From: JBBRZF01 sp038236965
GTDB taxonomy: Bacteria; Acidobacteriota; Terriglobia; Terriglobales; Acidobacteriaceae
Direction: 5' to 3'
Assembly (NCBI GenBank): GCA_038236965.1
Contig: JBBRZF010000081.1
Location: 1-14,033 of the forward strand
Length of the DNA: 14,033 bases
Part shown: in pieces, positions 6,318-13,763 of the stretch
Numbering within the stretch: position 1 is the first letter of the stretch
Layout of the letters: every line of letters begins with the position of its first letter
Position numbers and translations under genes: made by a program
The notes under the pieces: model-generated
Database searches by the model: none
What the model was told of the DNA's origin: nothing
Seen by the model: the letters and a program-made list of their open reading frames with translations, nothing else

Positions 6318-6349
6318 TCCGTGCCTCCGTGCCTCCGTGTCTCCGTGGT
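6318..6349. repeat. Four tandem 8-bp units (ctccgtgN)
   Basis: Units ctccgtgc, ctccgtgc, ctccgtgt and ctccgtgg stand in a row. On the minus strand this reads as the ACGGAGGCACGG type of repeat that translates to RRHGGTE, a dispersed intergenic repeat I recall from many environmental bacteria, Acidobacteriota included. Its function is unknown. Confidence 0.65.
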
Positions 6350-6504
6350 GGATTGTTCTCCCTCTCGGCTTCCACCTATTTTCCTGTCAAGCCCCTCCGC
6401 GCCCCTCAATTCACCTAACTCGCTCATTCCATGCCAAATATAATTCCGCGCAAGATGTCCAGTTGAACCCCTCCGATCTGTCATACTAGATATAGAGATC
6501 AAAC

Positions 6505-6533
6505 AAAGGCCGCGCTCACCAAGCGCGGCCTTT
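6505..6533. terminator. Perfect 12-bp hairpin, bidirectional terminator-like
   Basis: AAAGGCCGCGCT and AGCGCGGCCTTT pair perfectly around a 5-base loop, with the stem A/T ends giving short T-runs on both strands. No convincing gene ends just upstream, so it may be a leftover from a lost gene or part of a repeat. Confidence 0.6.
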
Positions 6534-6716
6534 CACGTTTCGCCTTTGATCTTCAAACTGGCAACTGGCAAATGACAACTGACAACTGACGAACCGGCAA
6601 CTGCTCCTAAATTCTTTGTTATCTAGATTTTGACCTCTAACTCCATTGCTTTCAGGATTTTACGGACAACTTCCCTGCAAAATATTGAAAACAAATAACT
6701 TAAAACTAACAAAACA

Positions 6717-6730
6717 GGGGGGTACCCCCC
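6717..6730. repeat. GGGGGGTACCCCCC palindrome
   Basis: A perfect 14-base palindrome, preceded by an AT-rich tract (aaaatattgaaaacaaataa and on). I recall similar AT-tract plus GGGGGTACCCC arrangements between genes in Acidobacteriota; this is from memory and not checked. Confidence 0.55.
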
Positions 6731-6843
6731 CGCGCGCACACGAGGCAGGATTCAGCGTCACTGGACGCGAGTTCCGCATCACCGACGAGAGTACGCACTG
6801 CGTATAGAATCATCGTGTCCCAACCGTAATCATGGAGAACGCA

Positions 6844-7989
6844 ATGAGACTACTAGTCCTCGGTTCTGGAATGATGGGTTCGTCGGCAGCTTACGACATG
6901 GCGCGATGTGCGCGCGTGGCTGAGATCACGTTGGCCGATGCCGACCTGAAGCGCGCCAAGGCCGCGGCCGCGCGCATCAACAAGCTCACCGCTACCAAGA
7001 AGGTGCATGCCCTCGCCGTCGACGCCAGCAACCAGCGAGCTGCCGCCAAGGTCATGAGCGGACACGACGGCGTTCTCTCGGCCGTTCCCTACTACTACAA
7101 CCTCGCCCTCGCCAAGGCCGCTATACAGGCCAAGTGCCACTTCGCCGACCTCGGCGGAAACAACACGGTCGTCCGCCAGGAACTCGCGCTGGAGAAGGAA
7201 GCCGCCAGGCGCGGCGTCGCCATCGCGCCCGACTGCGGACTCTCGCCCGGAATGGCATCGATACTAGGCGGAGAACTCGTACGCCGCAGCGGCGGCAAAG
7301 CCGACGCCCTCAAGCTCTACGTCGGCGGATTGCCCGAAGATCCCGAGCCGCCCTTCTACTACCAGCTTGTCTTCTCCGTCGACGGACTCATCAACGAGTA
7401 CGCCGAGCCCGCCAAGATCCTGCGCAAGGGCAAGATGGTCACCATCGAGCCGCTGACCGAGGCCGAGAAGTTCCAGATACCCGGCTTCCCCGAACTGGAA
7501 GCCTTCCACACCTCCGGCGGCACCTCCACCATGCCCGAAACCTTCGCCGGAAAAGTCGGCGAATGCTTCGAGAAGACGCTGCGCTACCCCGGCCACCTGG
7601 CCATGATCCGCTCCCTCTACGATCTTGGACTCTTCTCCACCAAGCCGATGAAAGTCGGCGCAACACAGATCGCGCCGCGCGAACTCATGAAGAAACTTTT
7701 CTTGGAGAAGATGAGCGGCGAAGAGCCCGACGTCACCGTCATGCGCCTGGAAGCCCATCGCAACGGTCGTGTTGCGGCCTTCACCATGGTAGACAAATAC
7801 GATTCGGCGACGAAGCTCAGCTCAATGATGCGCACCACCGCTTGGCCCGCCAGTGTCGTGCTGCAAATGCTGGTCTCCAGCGAGATAGAGAAACGCGGCG
7901 CCATCCTGCAAGAGCGCGATGTTCCTGCGCAACTCTTCTTGAACGAGATGGCAGCGCGCGGAATCGCAATCGCCTACACGGCTGACTAG
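6844..7989 (+). CDS. Saccharopine dehydrogenase-like NAD(P)-dependent oxidoreductase
   Basis: A 381-residue protein starting MRLLVLGSGMMGSS. The N-terminal Rossmann fold carries GSGMMG (residues 7-12), and an acidic residue after the second strand (LADAD) fits NAD(P) binding. PYYYNLALAKAAIQAKCHFADLGG and DCGLSPGMASILGGELV are typical of the saccharopine dehydrogenase / L-lysine dehydrogenase-like family. The C-terminal half is the mixed alpha-beta catalytic domain. The substrate is unclear: lysine catabolism, carboxynorspermidine-like synthesis or another amino-acid reaction are all possible. I chose ATG 6844 over 6832 because GGAG at 6834-6837 has 6-base spacing to it and the Rossmann strand begins immediately. 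A hairpin terminator follows at 8028-8057. Confidence 0.85.
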   Translation: MRLLVLGSGMMGSSAAYDMARCARVAEITLADADLKRAKAAAARINKLTATKKVHALAVDASNQRAAAKVMSGHDGVLSAVPYYYNLALAKAAIQAKCHFADLGGNNTVVRQELALEKEAARRGVAIAPDCGLSPGMASILGGELVRRSGGKADALKLYVGGLPEDPEPPFYYQLVFSVDGLINEYAEPAKILRKGKMVTIEPLTEAEKFQIPGFPELEAFHTSGGTSTMPETFAGKVGECFEKTLRYPGHLAMIRSLYDLGLFSTKPMKVGATQIAPRELMKKLFLEKMSGEEPDVTVMRLEAHRNGRVAAFTMVDKYDSATKLSSMMRTTAWPASVVLQMLVSSEIEKRGAILQERDVPAQLFLNEMAARGIAIAYTAD

Positions 7990-8027
7990 ATGCAGCAGTG
8001 AGTAGTGAGTAGCGAGAACAACAAGAC

Positions 8028-8057
8028 AAAGGGCACGGCGCAAGCCATGCCCTTTTT
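8028..8057. terminator. Bidirectional terminator between convergent genes
   Basis: AAAGGGCA and TGCCCTTT pair (8 bp), then a C-A mismatch, then GGC/GCC around a GCAA (GNRA) loop, followed by a T-run. The mirrored A-run makes it work for the convergent E1 gene as well. Confidence 0.75.
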
Positions 8058-8080
8058 GCTGCTGCTCAATATCTAAGCGA

Positions 8081-10279
8081 CTACCACTTTGCCAGCGTCT
8101 TCATGCCTTCCAGGATGTCGTCGGCTTGAGGAAGGATGACGTCTTCCAGCAGAGGCTGATAGGCAACGAAGGTGTCCTTCGCGGCTACGCGACGCACGGG
8201 CGCATCGAGCTGGTCGAACAGCTCGTCCGCGATGCGTGCTGCGATCTCCGCGCCATAACCGAAGCTGATCATGTCTTCATGGACGATAAGTACTCGGCTG
8301 GTCTTCGACACCGACTCGGCGATGGCTTCCCAGTCGTATGGCATCAGCGTGCGCAGATCGACTACCTCGACGCTGACGCCGTGCTCGCGCTCCAACTTCT
8401 GCGCCGCCTGCAGCGAACGCGGAACCGTCGCGCCATAGGTGATCACCGTCAGGTCCTTGCCTTCCTTCACCACCTTGGCCTTGCCGAACGGGATCGTGTA
8501 ATCCGGCCCCGGATACGGCGAACGTCCATACGTCTCGCGATAGAGACGCTTGTGCTCTAGGAACAGTACGGGATCGTCGCAGCGTATGGCCGTGCGCAGT
8601 AATCCAGCGGCATCCAGCGCATTCGACGGGAAGACGACGTGCATCCCCGGCGTATGCGTGAAGATGCTCTCCCCGCATTGCGAGTGATAGACGGAGCCCC
8701 CGGTGAGGTAGCCGCCGATCGCCACCCGCACCACCGCCGGACACGAGAAGTTTCCGTTCGAGCGCCAGCGGATGAGCGGCAGTTCGTTGCGAAGCTGCTG
8801 CATCGCAGGCCAGATGTAATCGAAGAATTGGATCTCGGCGATGGGCTTGAGTCCGCGAGTAGCCATCCCGACGGCGCGTCCGACAATGTTGGCCTCTGCC
8901 AGCGGAGAATTGAATACGCGCTCAGAGCCGTAATCGCACTGCAATCCGGCGGTCAGTTTAAAGACTCCGCCTTTGCCCTTCACCAGTTTTTCGTTGAGTT
9001 CGCGCGAGCAGTCGGCCACGTCTTCGCCGAAGAGCACGATGCGTTCATCACGCTTCATCTCGTCGCGAAGTGTGGAGTTGATGAGGTCGGCCATGGTCTT
9101 GTCGGCTCCGGCCTTGGGATTGTCGTCTCTCTTCTGCTCGAATTGCGGCAGCGAGAAGAAGGCCTTCGACTTGGGATCAAGGTCGGGCGAGAAGACGAAT
9201 TCCGCATAGGATTCAACCGCCGGCGGCGATGCTTCGAGCGCCTGGTCGGTGGCAATCTGCAGCTGCGCATCGACGGTCTTTTCGAGGTCATTGATTCCGT
9301 TTTCGTCGAGAATACCTTCGCGCAGGAGGAACATCTGCATGCGCGTGATGGGATCGCGTTCGGCGTCCTTCTGGCGTTCGCTGTCGGGACGATAAAGTTT
9401 TTCGTCGTCGGAAAGCGAGTGCGAGTAGGGACGAATGACGTGTCCGTGTACAAACGCCGGACCGTTGCCTGCGCGGCAATGCTCGATGGCGCGCCTGAAG
9501 CCCGCGTAACTTGCGACCGGATCGGTGCCGTCAAATTCCTCGAAATGAAAGTTCGGGAAGCCCTCCACCAGCTTGCTGATATTTCCGCCCGTGGTTCCGA
9601 CTTCGACAGGAACCGAGATGGCGTACTCGTTGTCCTCAATGACGTAAAGCACAGGCAGCTTGAGGTTTGAAGCGGTGTTGAGTGACTCCCAGAATTCACC
9701 TTCGGAGGTGGTGCCATCTCCGGAGGAAACGAAAACCACTTCATCACCGTGGAAAACCACGTCTTTGAATTCGCGATAATCGCCCGAGTTCTTCTTTGCG
9801 GCGTCGGGATGCTGGCTGAAGTAGCGACCGGCTTCCGCGCAACCTACGGCTTGCAGGAACTGTGATCCCGTCGGCGACGACTGCGTCACGATGTTTAACT
9901 TTTTGTGTCCCCAGTGCGACGGCATCTGGCGGCCGCCGGAGTTCGGATCGTCGGCAGCGCCCACGGCTTCGAGCAACTGCTCGAGCGGCGTCATGCCCAA
10001 TGTGAGGCAGAGTGCGCGGTCGCGATAGTAGGGATAAAACCAGTCGTAGCCGGCCTTCAACTGCATCCCGCAGGCGACCAGCATGGCTTCGTGTCCCGCG
10101 CCGGAAATCTGGAAGTAGATGCGCTGCTGGCGTTTGAGCAGGATCTCGCGGTCATCGAGCCGGCGAGAAAGGAACATCAGCCGGTACATCTCGATAAGTT
10201 GCGGCGCAGTGAGTCCTTCGTAAGTCTTGTCGGCGGTTGCACTTCCGCCGTGGGCAGTTTTCTGCTCTTTAGTTGCCAT
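8081..10279 (-). CDS. Fused 2-oxoacid dehydrogenase E1 component, alpha and beta subunits in one chain
   Basis: A 732-residue thiamine-diphosphate enzyme. Residues about 20-370 are the E1 alpha domain, with the cofactor motif GDGTTSEGEF (GDG at 187-189) ending in EDNEYAIS and the RPYSHS loop. From about 394 the E1 beta domain begins (KTMADLINSTLRDEM, GEDVAD, FNSPLAEANIVGRAVGMA, GGYLTGGSVYHSQ, VVDLRTLMPYDWEAI). E1 decarboxylates a 2-oxoacid and passes the acyl group to a lipoyl E2. The form resembles branched-chain 2-oxoacid or pyruvate dehydrogenases; the substrate cannot be decided here, and no E2 or E3 gene is in the window. I chose ATG at 10279 (MATKEQKT) because GAGGA lies just upstream; an in-frame ATG at 10342 would add 21 residues without conserved character. 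Confidence 0.9.
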   Translation of the reverse strand: MATKEQKTAHGGSATADKTYEGLTAPQLIEMYRLMFLSRRLDDREILLKRQQRIYFQISGAGHEAMLVACGMQLKAGYDWFYPYYRDRALCLTLGMTPLEQLLEAVGAADDPNSGGRQMPSHWGHKKLNIVTQSSPTGSQFLQAVGCAEAGRYFSQHPDAAKKNSGDYREFKDVVFHGDEVVFVSSGDGTTSEGEFWESLNTASNLKLPVLYVIEDNEYAISVPVEVGTTGGNISKLVEGFPNFHFEEFDGTDPVASYAGFRRAIEHCRAGNGPAFVHGHVIRPYSHSLSDDEKLYRPDSERQKDAERDPITRMQMFLLREGILDENGINDLEKTVDAQLQIATDQALEASPPAVESYAEFVFSPDLDPKSKAFFSLPQFEQKRDDNPKAGADKTMADLINSTLRDEMKRDERIVLFGEDVADCSRELNEKLVKGKGGVFKLTAGLQCDYGSERVFNSPLAEANIVGRAVGMATRGLKPIAEIQFFDYIWPAMQQLRNELPLIRWRSNGNFSCPAVVRVAIGGYLTGGSVYHSQCGESIFTHTPGMHVVFPSNALDAAGLLRTAIRCDDPVLFLEHKRLYRETYGRSPYPGPDYTIPFGKAKVVKEGKDLTVITYGATVPRSLQAAQKLEREHGVSVEVVDLRTLMPYDWEAIAESVSKTSRVLIVHEDMISFGYGAEIAARIADELFDQLDAPVRRVAAKDTFVAYQPLLEDVILPQADDILEGMKTLAKW

Positions 10280-10350
10280 CCAGTCCTCGAGTAAATCAGA
10301 TGCCCAGGCGCACTCCACAGACGCGCGGGCTGGTAGGTCCAATCCTTTAA

Positions 10351-10365
10351 ATCATTGTAAATGAT
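10351..10365. promoter_or_regulatory. Perfect inverted repeat ATCATT-GTA-AATGAT in a divergent intergenic region
   Basis: A 15-base symmetric site between the divergent E1 and HAD phosphatase genes, about 70 bases from each start. On the minus strand its TACAAT could serve as a -10 box for the E1 gene. It may be an operator, but no clear -35 is seen and the regulator is unknown. Confidence 0.3.
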
Positions 10366-10436
10366 GCTTACACGCGAACTGCCGCCGAGGGTCGCTGCCG
10401 AGAGGGTCGGTCCGCGCCCGTTATACTGGCAAGGCG

Positions 10437-11132
10437 ATGATACGTGTATTACGTTCGATTCCCAGCAACGAAATTCGACTCCTCATTTTTGACCTGGACG
10501 GCACCCTGGTTGACAGCCAACTCGACCTTGCCAACGCGGTCAACGCCATGCTCGTTCATTTCGGACGCCCGGAGCTTCCGGTGGACGTGATTGCCAGCTA
10601 CATAGGCGATGGTGCGCCCATGCTCGTGCGCCGCGCCCTGGGCGATCCCAAGCATGAGAGTTCCGTGCAGGAAGCTCTGCACTACTTTATGGCCCACTAC
10701 CGCGCGCACAAACTGGACAATACCAAGGCCTATCCCGGCGTAGCCGAAATGCTGCAATGCATCGCGCAAGGCGCGGATCATCGCGTCAAGATGGCCGTGC
10801 TCACCAATAAGCCGGTGAACCCCTCGCGCGGAATTCTGGATGGGTTAGGGTTGAGCCAACACTTCGTGCAGGTTTATGGCGGCAACAGTTTTGAGACCAA
10901 GAAACCGGATCCGCTCGGAGCGCACACGTTGATGGTGGAGACCGCAGTGCGTCCCAACCAGACGGTGATGATCGGTGACTCGCAGATCGACATCCTCACG
11001 GCGCAGAATACCGGCATGTGGAGTTTGGGCGTGACCTACGGCTTCGCGCCGGAATCGCTGGTGAAACATCCGCCGGATGTGCTGGTGGACGAGGTTGGGG
11101 AAATCGCTCAGGCGCTCGGATTCCGCGAGTGA
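10437..11132 (+). CDS. gph: HAD-superfamily phosphatase, phosphoglycolate phosphatase (Gph)-like
   Basis: A 231-residue protein. All four HAD motifs are visible: motif I FDLDGTLVDS (Asp 19 nucleophile, Asp 21 acid/base), motif II VLTNKP, motif III Lys in TKKPDP and motif IV MIGDSQIDI. The helical cap lies between motif I and motif II, as in subclass I enzymes. Length and motifs fit Gph, which removes 2-phosphoglycolate, but related HADs dephosphorylate other sugars or nucleotides, so the substrate is a family-level inference. TATACT at 10422-10427 lies so close to ATG 10437 that the message could be nearly leaderless; an AAGG sits just ahead of the start. The gene diverges from the E1 gene. 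Confidence 0.85.
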   Translation: MIRVLRSIPSNEIRLLIFDLDGTLVDSQLDLANAVNAMLVHFGRPELPVDVIASYIGDGAPMLVRRALGDPKHESSVQEALHYFMAHYRAHKLDNTKAYPGVAEMLQCIAQGADHRVKMAVLTNKPVNPSRGILDGLGLSQHFVQVYGGNSFETKKPDPLGAHTLMVETAVRPNQTVMIGDSQIDILTAQNTGMWSLGVTYGFAPESLVKHPPDVLVDEVGEIAQALGFRE

Positions 11133-11145
11133 TCTGCCTTCTTTT

Positions 11146-11176
11146 GGCCTCCAAATGGCCGATAGGCCGTATTTTT
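11146..11176 (+). terminator. Possible weak terminator after the HAD phosphatase
   Basis: GGCCT and AGGCC can pair around a 13-base loop that contains another GGCC, and the sequence GTATTTTT follows. The stem is short, so the call is tentative. Confidence 0.35.
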
Positions 11177-11235
11177 GTTACGACCTTAGGTGCGCCCTGC
11201 CCATTTGGTAGGTGACGGACATCACAGCCTCACGG

Positions 11236-11274
11236 GTCGCCCTCAGGCGACACTGGAAACGCGGACACCTCCGT
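11236..11274 (+). promoter_or_regulatory. Structured leader before the nfnA-like gene
   Basis: Two small hairpins can form: GTCGCC-CTCA-GGCGAC (11236-11251) and CGGA-CACC-TCCG (about 11263-11274). They precede an ATG at 11288 that has no obvious ribosome-binding site, so leader structure may affect translation. It matches no riboswitch I know. Confidence 0.3.
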
Positions 11275-11287
11275 AGACGCGGGCTTA

Positions 11288-12205
11288 ATGTTCAAGATTC
11301 TTAAGACACGCCAACTCGGTACCGGCATCAAGCTGTTCGAGATTCTGGCTCCACGAATCGCCAAGAAACAGCTTCCCGGTCAATTCGTCATCGTGCGATT
11401 GCACGACCACGGCGAGAGAATTCCCCTAACCATTGAAGGCTCTGACGCAAAAGCCGGCACCATAACAATTTGCGTCCAATCCATCGGCAAAACCACGCAC
11501 CTGCTGAACTCCCTGGAAGTGGGCGACTCTATCCTTGATGTTGTCGGTCCCCTGGGCAAGCCATCTGACGTGCAGCTTTACGGACGCGTCGTGATTCTGG
11601 CTGGAAGCGTCGGCACAGCGATGGCCATTCCTACAGCGAAGGCGATGAAGGAAGCCGGCAACAAGGTCATCTTCATCGAAGGCGCGCGCCGCAAAGATCT
11701 CGTCGTGCTGGAAGACGAAGTGAGAGCGATCTGCGACGAAACTTACATCATGACCGACGACGGCAGCGTGGGCGAGCAGGGCCTGGTCACCAAGAAACTG
11801 CAGGAGTTGATCGACATCGATCCCAAGATCGATTTCGTTCTCGCAGTCGGTCCCATTCCCATGATGCGCGCAGTCGCGCAAGTGACGATGGCGCTCGGAA
11901 TCCGCACGGTCGTCAGTTTGAATTCAATCATGGTGGACGGTACGGGTATGTGTGGTGGTTGTCGCGTGTTGGTCGGCGATACCAGCCAGTTTGCCTGCGT
12001 TGACGGACCGGAGTTCGAGGCCGAAAAGGTCAACTTCGACGTGCTCATCCAGCGCAACGCCATGTATCGCGATAGAGAACAGAAATCCTTGGCGGACTTC
12101 ATTGCGAATCCGCAGCCTGATCTGGACTTGGTGCGCGAAGATTGCAAACTGCGCGCGGCACAAGAGGAAATGATGGCGATGTCGGAGGCGAGCAATGTCA
12201 AATAA
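11288..12205 (+). CDS. nfnA: Ferredoxin-NADP+ reductase-type flavoprotein, NfnA / sulfide dehydrogenase beta-like
   Basis: A 305-residue protein. An N-terminal FAD-binding barrel contains RIPLTI (44-49), a nucleotide-binding domain has LAGSVGTAM (104-112), and a [2Fe-2S] site is formed by DGTGMCGGCR plus FACVDGPEF (Cys 222, 225, 237, with a nearby Asp as possible fourth ligand). In the family, NfnA pairs with NfnB to move electrons between NADH, ferredoxin and NADPH by flavin-based bifurcation; related pairs act as sulfide dehydrogenase. The gene overlaps the NfnB-like gene by 11 bp, so the two are surely co-translated. The dinucleotide loop (AGSVGTA) differs from the more usual GGGxGxAP. Whether it bifurcates electrons cannot be told from sequence. 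Confidence 0.8.
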   Translation: MFKILKTRQLGTGIKLFEILAPRIAKKQLPGQFVIVRLHDHGERIPLTIEGSDAKAGTITICVQSIGKTTHLLNSLEVGDSILDVVGPLGKPSDVQLYGRVVILAGSVGTAMAIPTAKAMKEAGNKVIFIEGARRKDLVVLEDEVRAICDETYIMTDDGSVGEQGLVTKKLQELIDIDPKIDFVLAVGPIPMMRAVAQVTMALGIRTVVSLNSIMVDGTGMCGGCRVLVGDTSQFACVDGPEFEAEKVNFDVLIQRNAMYRDREQKSLADFIANPQPDLDLVREDCKLRAAQEEMMAMSEASNVK

Positions 12206-13661
12206 CAATCCTGTGCCGATGAAAGATCGCTTGCAGATTCCTCGCCAGAAGATGAACGAGCGTCCTGCTTTTGAGCGCGGCCACGATTTCGTGGAAGTGA
12301 ACATGGGCCTCAACCCCGAGCAGGCGCAGATTGAAGCCCAGCGCTGCATCGAATGCGCCAAGCCAACCTGCATGCACGGATGTCCCGTGGGAGTGAAAGT
12401 ACGCGACTTCGTGGACCTGGTGATCGCCGGTGACTATCTTGGCGCAGCAGCAAAGATACGCGAAGACAACGTACTGCCCGCCGTTACCGGACGCGTTTGC
12501 CCACAGGAAGACCAGTGCGAAAAAGGCTGCGTGCTCGGCAAGAAAAAAGAACCGCTGGCCATCGGATACCTTGAGCGTTTCGTGGCCGATTATGAACGCT
12601 CTGTCGGAAAGCTCGGACTTCCTGCTCGCGCTCCGTCCACAGGAAAGAAAGTCGCCATCGTAGGCAGCGGTCCTTCTGGACTTACCTGCGCAGGCGACCT
12701 CATTCAGCGCGGACACGAAGTGCGTGTATTCGAAGCACTCCATGAACTCGGCGGCGTGCTCGTATACGGCATCCCTGAATTCCGTTTGCCGAAAGAGATC
12801 GTGCGTCAGGATGTCGACGTACTTCGCCAGATGGGCGTGCAGTTCGAAAACAATGTCGTTGTCGGCAAAACGGTCACCATCGACGAGTTGCTGCACGAAG
12901 AAAACTACGACGCCATCTACGTCGCCACGGGCGCTGGTTTGCCGCAATTCCTCAACGTACCCGGCGAGCACCTGAACGGCGTTTACTCGGCTAATGAATT
13001 CCTGACCCGCGTCAACCTGATGCGCGCCTACCGCTTCCCCGAATACGATGAGCCTGTTTACGACTGCCGCGACAAGGACGTTATCGTCGTCGGCGGAGGC
13101 AATACGGCTCTCGACAGCGTACGCACGGCTTTGCGACTGGGAGCGAAAAGCGCCACCATCGTTTATCGCCGCACGGAAAAAGAAATGCCCGCGCGTATCG
13201 AAGAGGTTCATCACGCAAAGCAGGAAGGCATTCAGTTCCACATGCTGTGCAATCCGGTGGACTTCGCGGGCGACGAAAAGGGCTTCGTGAAATCCGTGAC
13301 GCTCATGCGCATGGAACTCGGCGAGCCCGATGCTTCGGGACGCCGTCGTCCGGTGGAAATCAAGGGTTCGGAATTCACGCTGCCCGTGCAAGTGGCCATC
13401 ATCGCCACCGGCACCACGGCGAATCCGCTCATCCAATCCACCACGCCTGACCTGAAGACGAACAAGTGGAAATACATTGTCGCCGACGAAGCCACGCAGA
13501 AGACTTCCAAGCGCGGTGTTTTCGCCGGTGGAGACATCGTGACCGGCGGAGCCACTGTCATTCTGGCAATGGGCGCTGGCCGCCGCGCGGCGCAGTCGAT
13601 GCACCAATACCTGCAAACGGGTGTTTGGGAAACCGAAGAGGCTGCCACAGCCAAAGCGTAA
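12195..13661 (+). CDS. nfnB: NADPH-dependent glutamate synthase small-subunit-like flavoprotein, NfnB-like
   Basis: A 488-residue protein. An N-terminal iron-sulfur domain has CIECAKPTCMHGCPVG (Cys 51, 54, 59, 63) and CPQEDQCEKGC (Cys 102, 108, 112), fitting two [4Fe-4S] clusters. Then come an FAD site GSGPSGL (157-163), an NADPH-binding site GGGNTALD (300-307) and the C-terminal FAD motif GGDIVTGGATVILAMGAG. This is the GltD/NfnB fold. Next to an NfnA-like gene, NfnB function (NADPH-ferredoxin-flavin branch) is more likely than ammonia-assimilating glutamate synthase, since no large subunit is nearby. The start ATG at 12195 has GGAGG at 12184-12188 with 6-base spacing and lies inside the nfnA-like gene. 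A terminator follows 16 bases after the stop. Confidence 0.88.
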   Translation: MSNNNPVPMKDRLQIPRQKMNERPAFERGHDFVEVNMGLNPEQAQIEAQRCIECAKPTCMHGCPVGVKVRDFVDLVIAGDYLGAAAKIREDNVLPAVTGRVCPQEDQCEKGCVLGKKKEPLAIGYLERFVADYERSVGKLGLPARAPSTGKKVAIVGSGPSGLTCAGDLIQRGHEVRVFEALHELGGVLVYGIPEFRLPKEIVRQDVDVLRQMGVQFENNVVVGKTVTIDELLHEENYDAIYVATGAGLPQFLNVPGEHLNGVYSANEFLTRVNLMRAYRFPEYDEPVYDCRDKDVIVVGGGNTALDSVRTALRLGAKSATIVYRRTEKEMPARIEEVHHAKQEGIQFHMLCNPVDFAGDEKGFVKSVTLMRMELGEPDASGRRRPVEIKGSEFTLPVQVAIIATGTTANPLIQSTTPDLKTNKWKYIVADEATQKTSKRGVFAGGDIVTGGATVILAMGAGRRAAQSMHQYLQTGVWETEEAATAKA

Positions 13662-13676
13662 CCAGCTTTTAGCAAG

Positions 13677-13706
13677 AAGGCCGTCGCCCAAAGTGACGGC
13701 CTTTTT
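13677..13706 (+). terminator. Rho-independent terminator after the nfnB-like gene
   Basis: AAGGCCGTC and GACGGCCTT pair over 9 bp around a 9-base loop and are followed by a T-run, 16 bases after the NfnB-like stop. A clear operon end. Confidence 0.8.
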
Positions 13707-13711
13707 GTTTA

Positions 13712-13740
13712 TTGTGCCCGCACGAATCCACACGTAATAT
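13712..13740 (+). promoter_or_regulatory. Possible sigma-70-like promoter for the last gene
   Basis: TTGTGC (13712-13717) and TAATAT (13735-13740) are 17 bases apart, just after the terminator and 24 bases before ATG 13764. Matches to consensus are partial. Confidence 0.35.
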
Positions 13741-13763
13741 CGAGCATCCCCAAACTGGAGAGC

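Larger units (their letters stand above)
6153..6843. other. About 690-bp gene-free stretch with dispersed and simple repeats
   Basis: Only short, unconvincing reading frames occur here. It holds a four-unit 8-bp tandem (6318-6349), a strong terminator hairpin (6505-6533), a run of CAACTG-type words (about 6556-6603), an AT-rich stretch (about 6604-6715) and a GC palindrome (6717-6730). It separates the accessory region from the metabolic genes and looks like accumulated intergenic repeat debris. Confidence 0.65.

Noticed and set aside
6067..6502. Several 60-79-codon frames in the gene-free stretch, including one giving TETRRHGGTEK on the minus strand
   Set aside because: They translate known simple or dispersed repeats and lack ribosome-binding sites and coding character.
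7134..7985. A 283-codon Arg-rich frame overlapping the saccharopine-dehydrogenase-like gene
   Set aside because: The Arg/His/Pro-rich composition is typical of an out-of-frame reading in a GC-rich gene.
8639..9670. A 343-codon plus-strand frame opposite the E1 gene
   Set aside because: It lies fully antisense to conserved E1 sequence and shows no motif.
12198..13733. A 511-codon open frame on the minus strand across the nfnB-like gene
   Set aside because: The plus-strand protein has complete iron-sulfur and flavin motifs; the antisense translation has no domain character and arises from codon bias.
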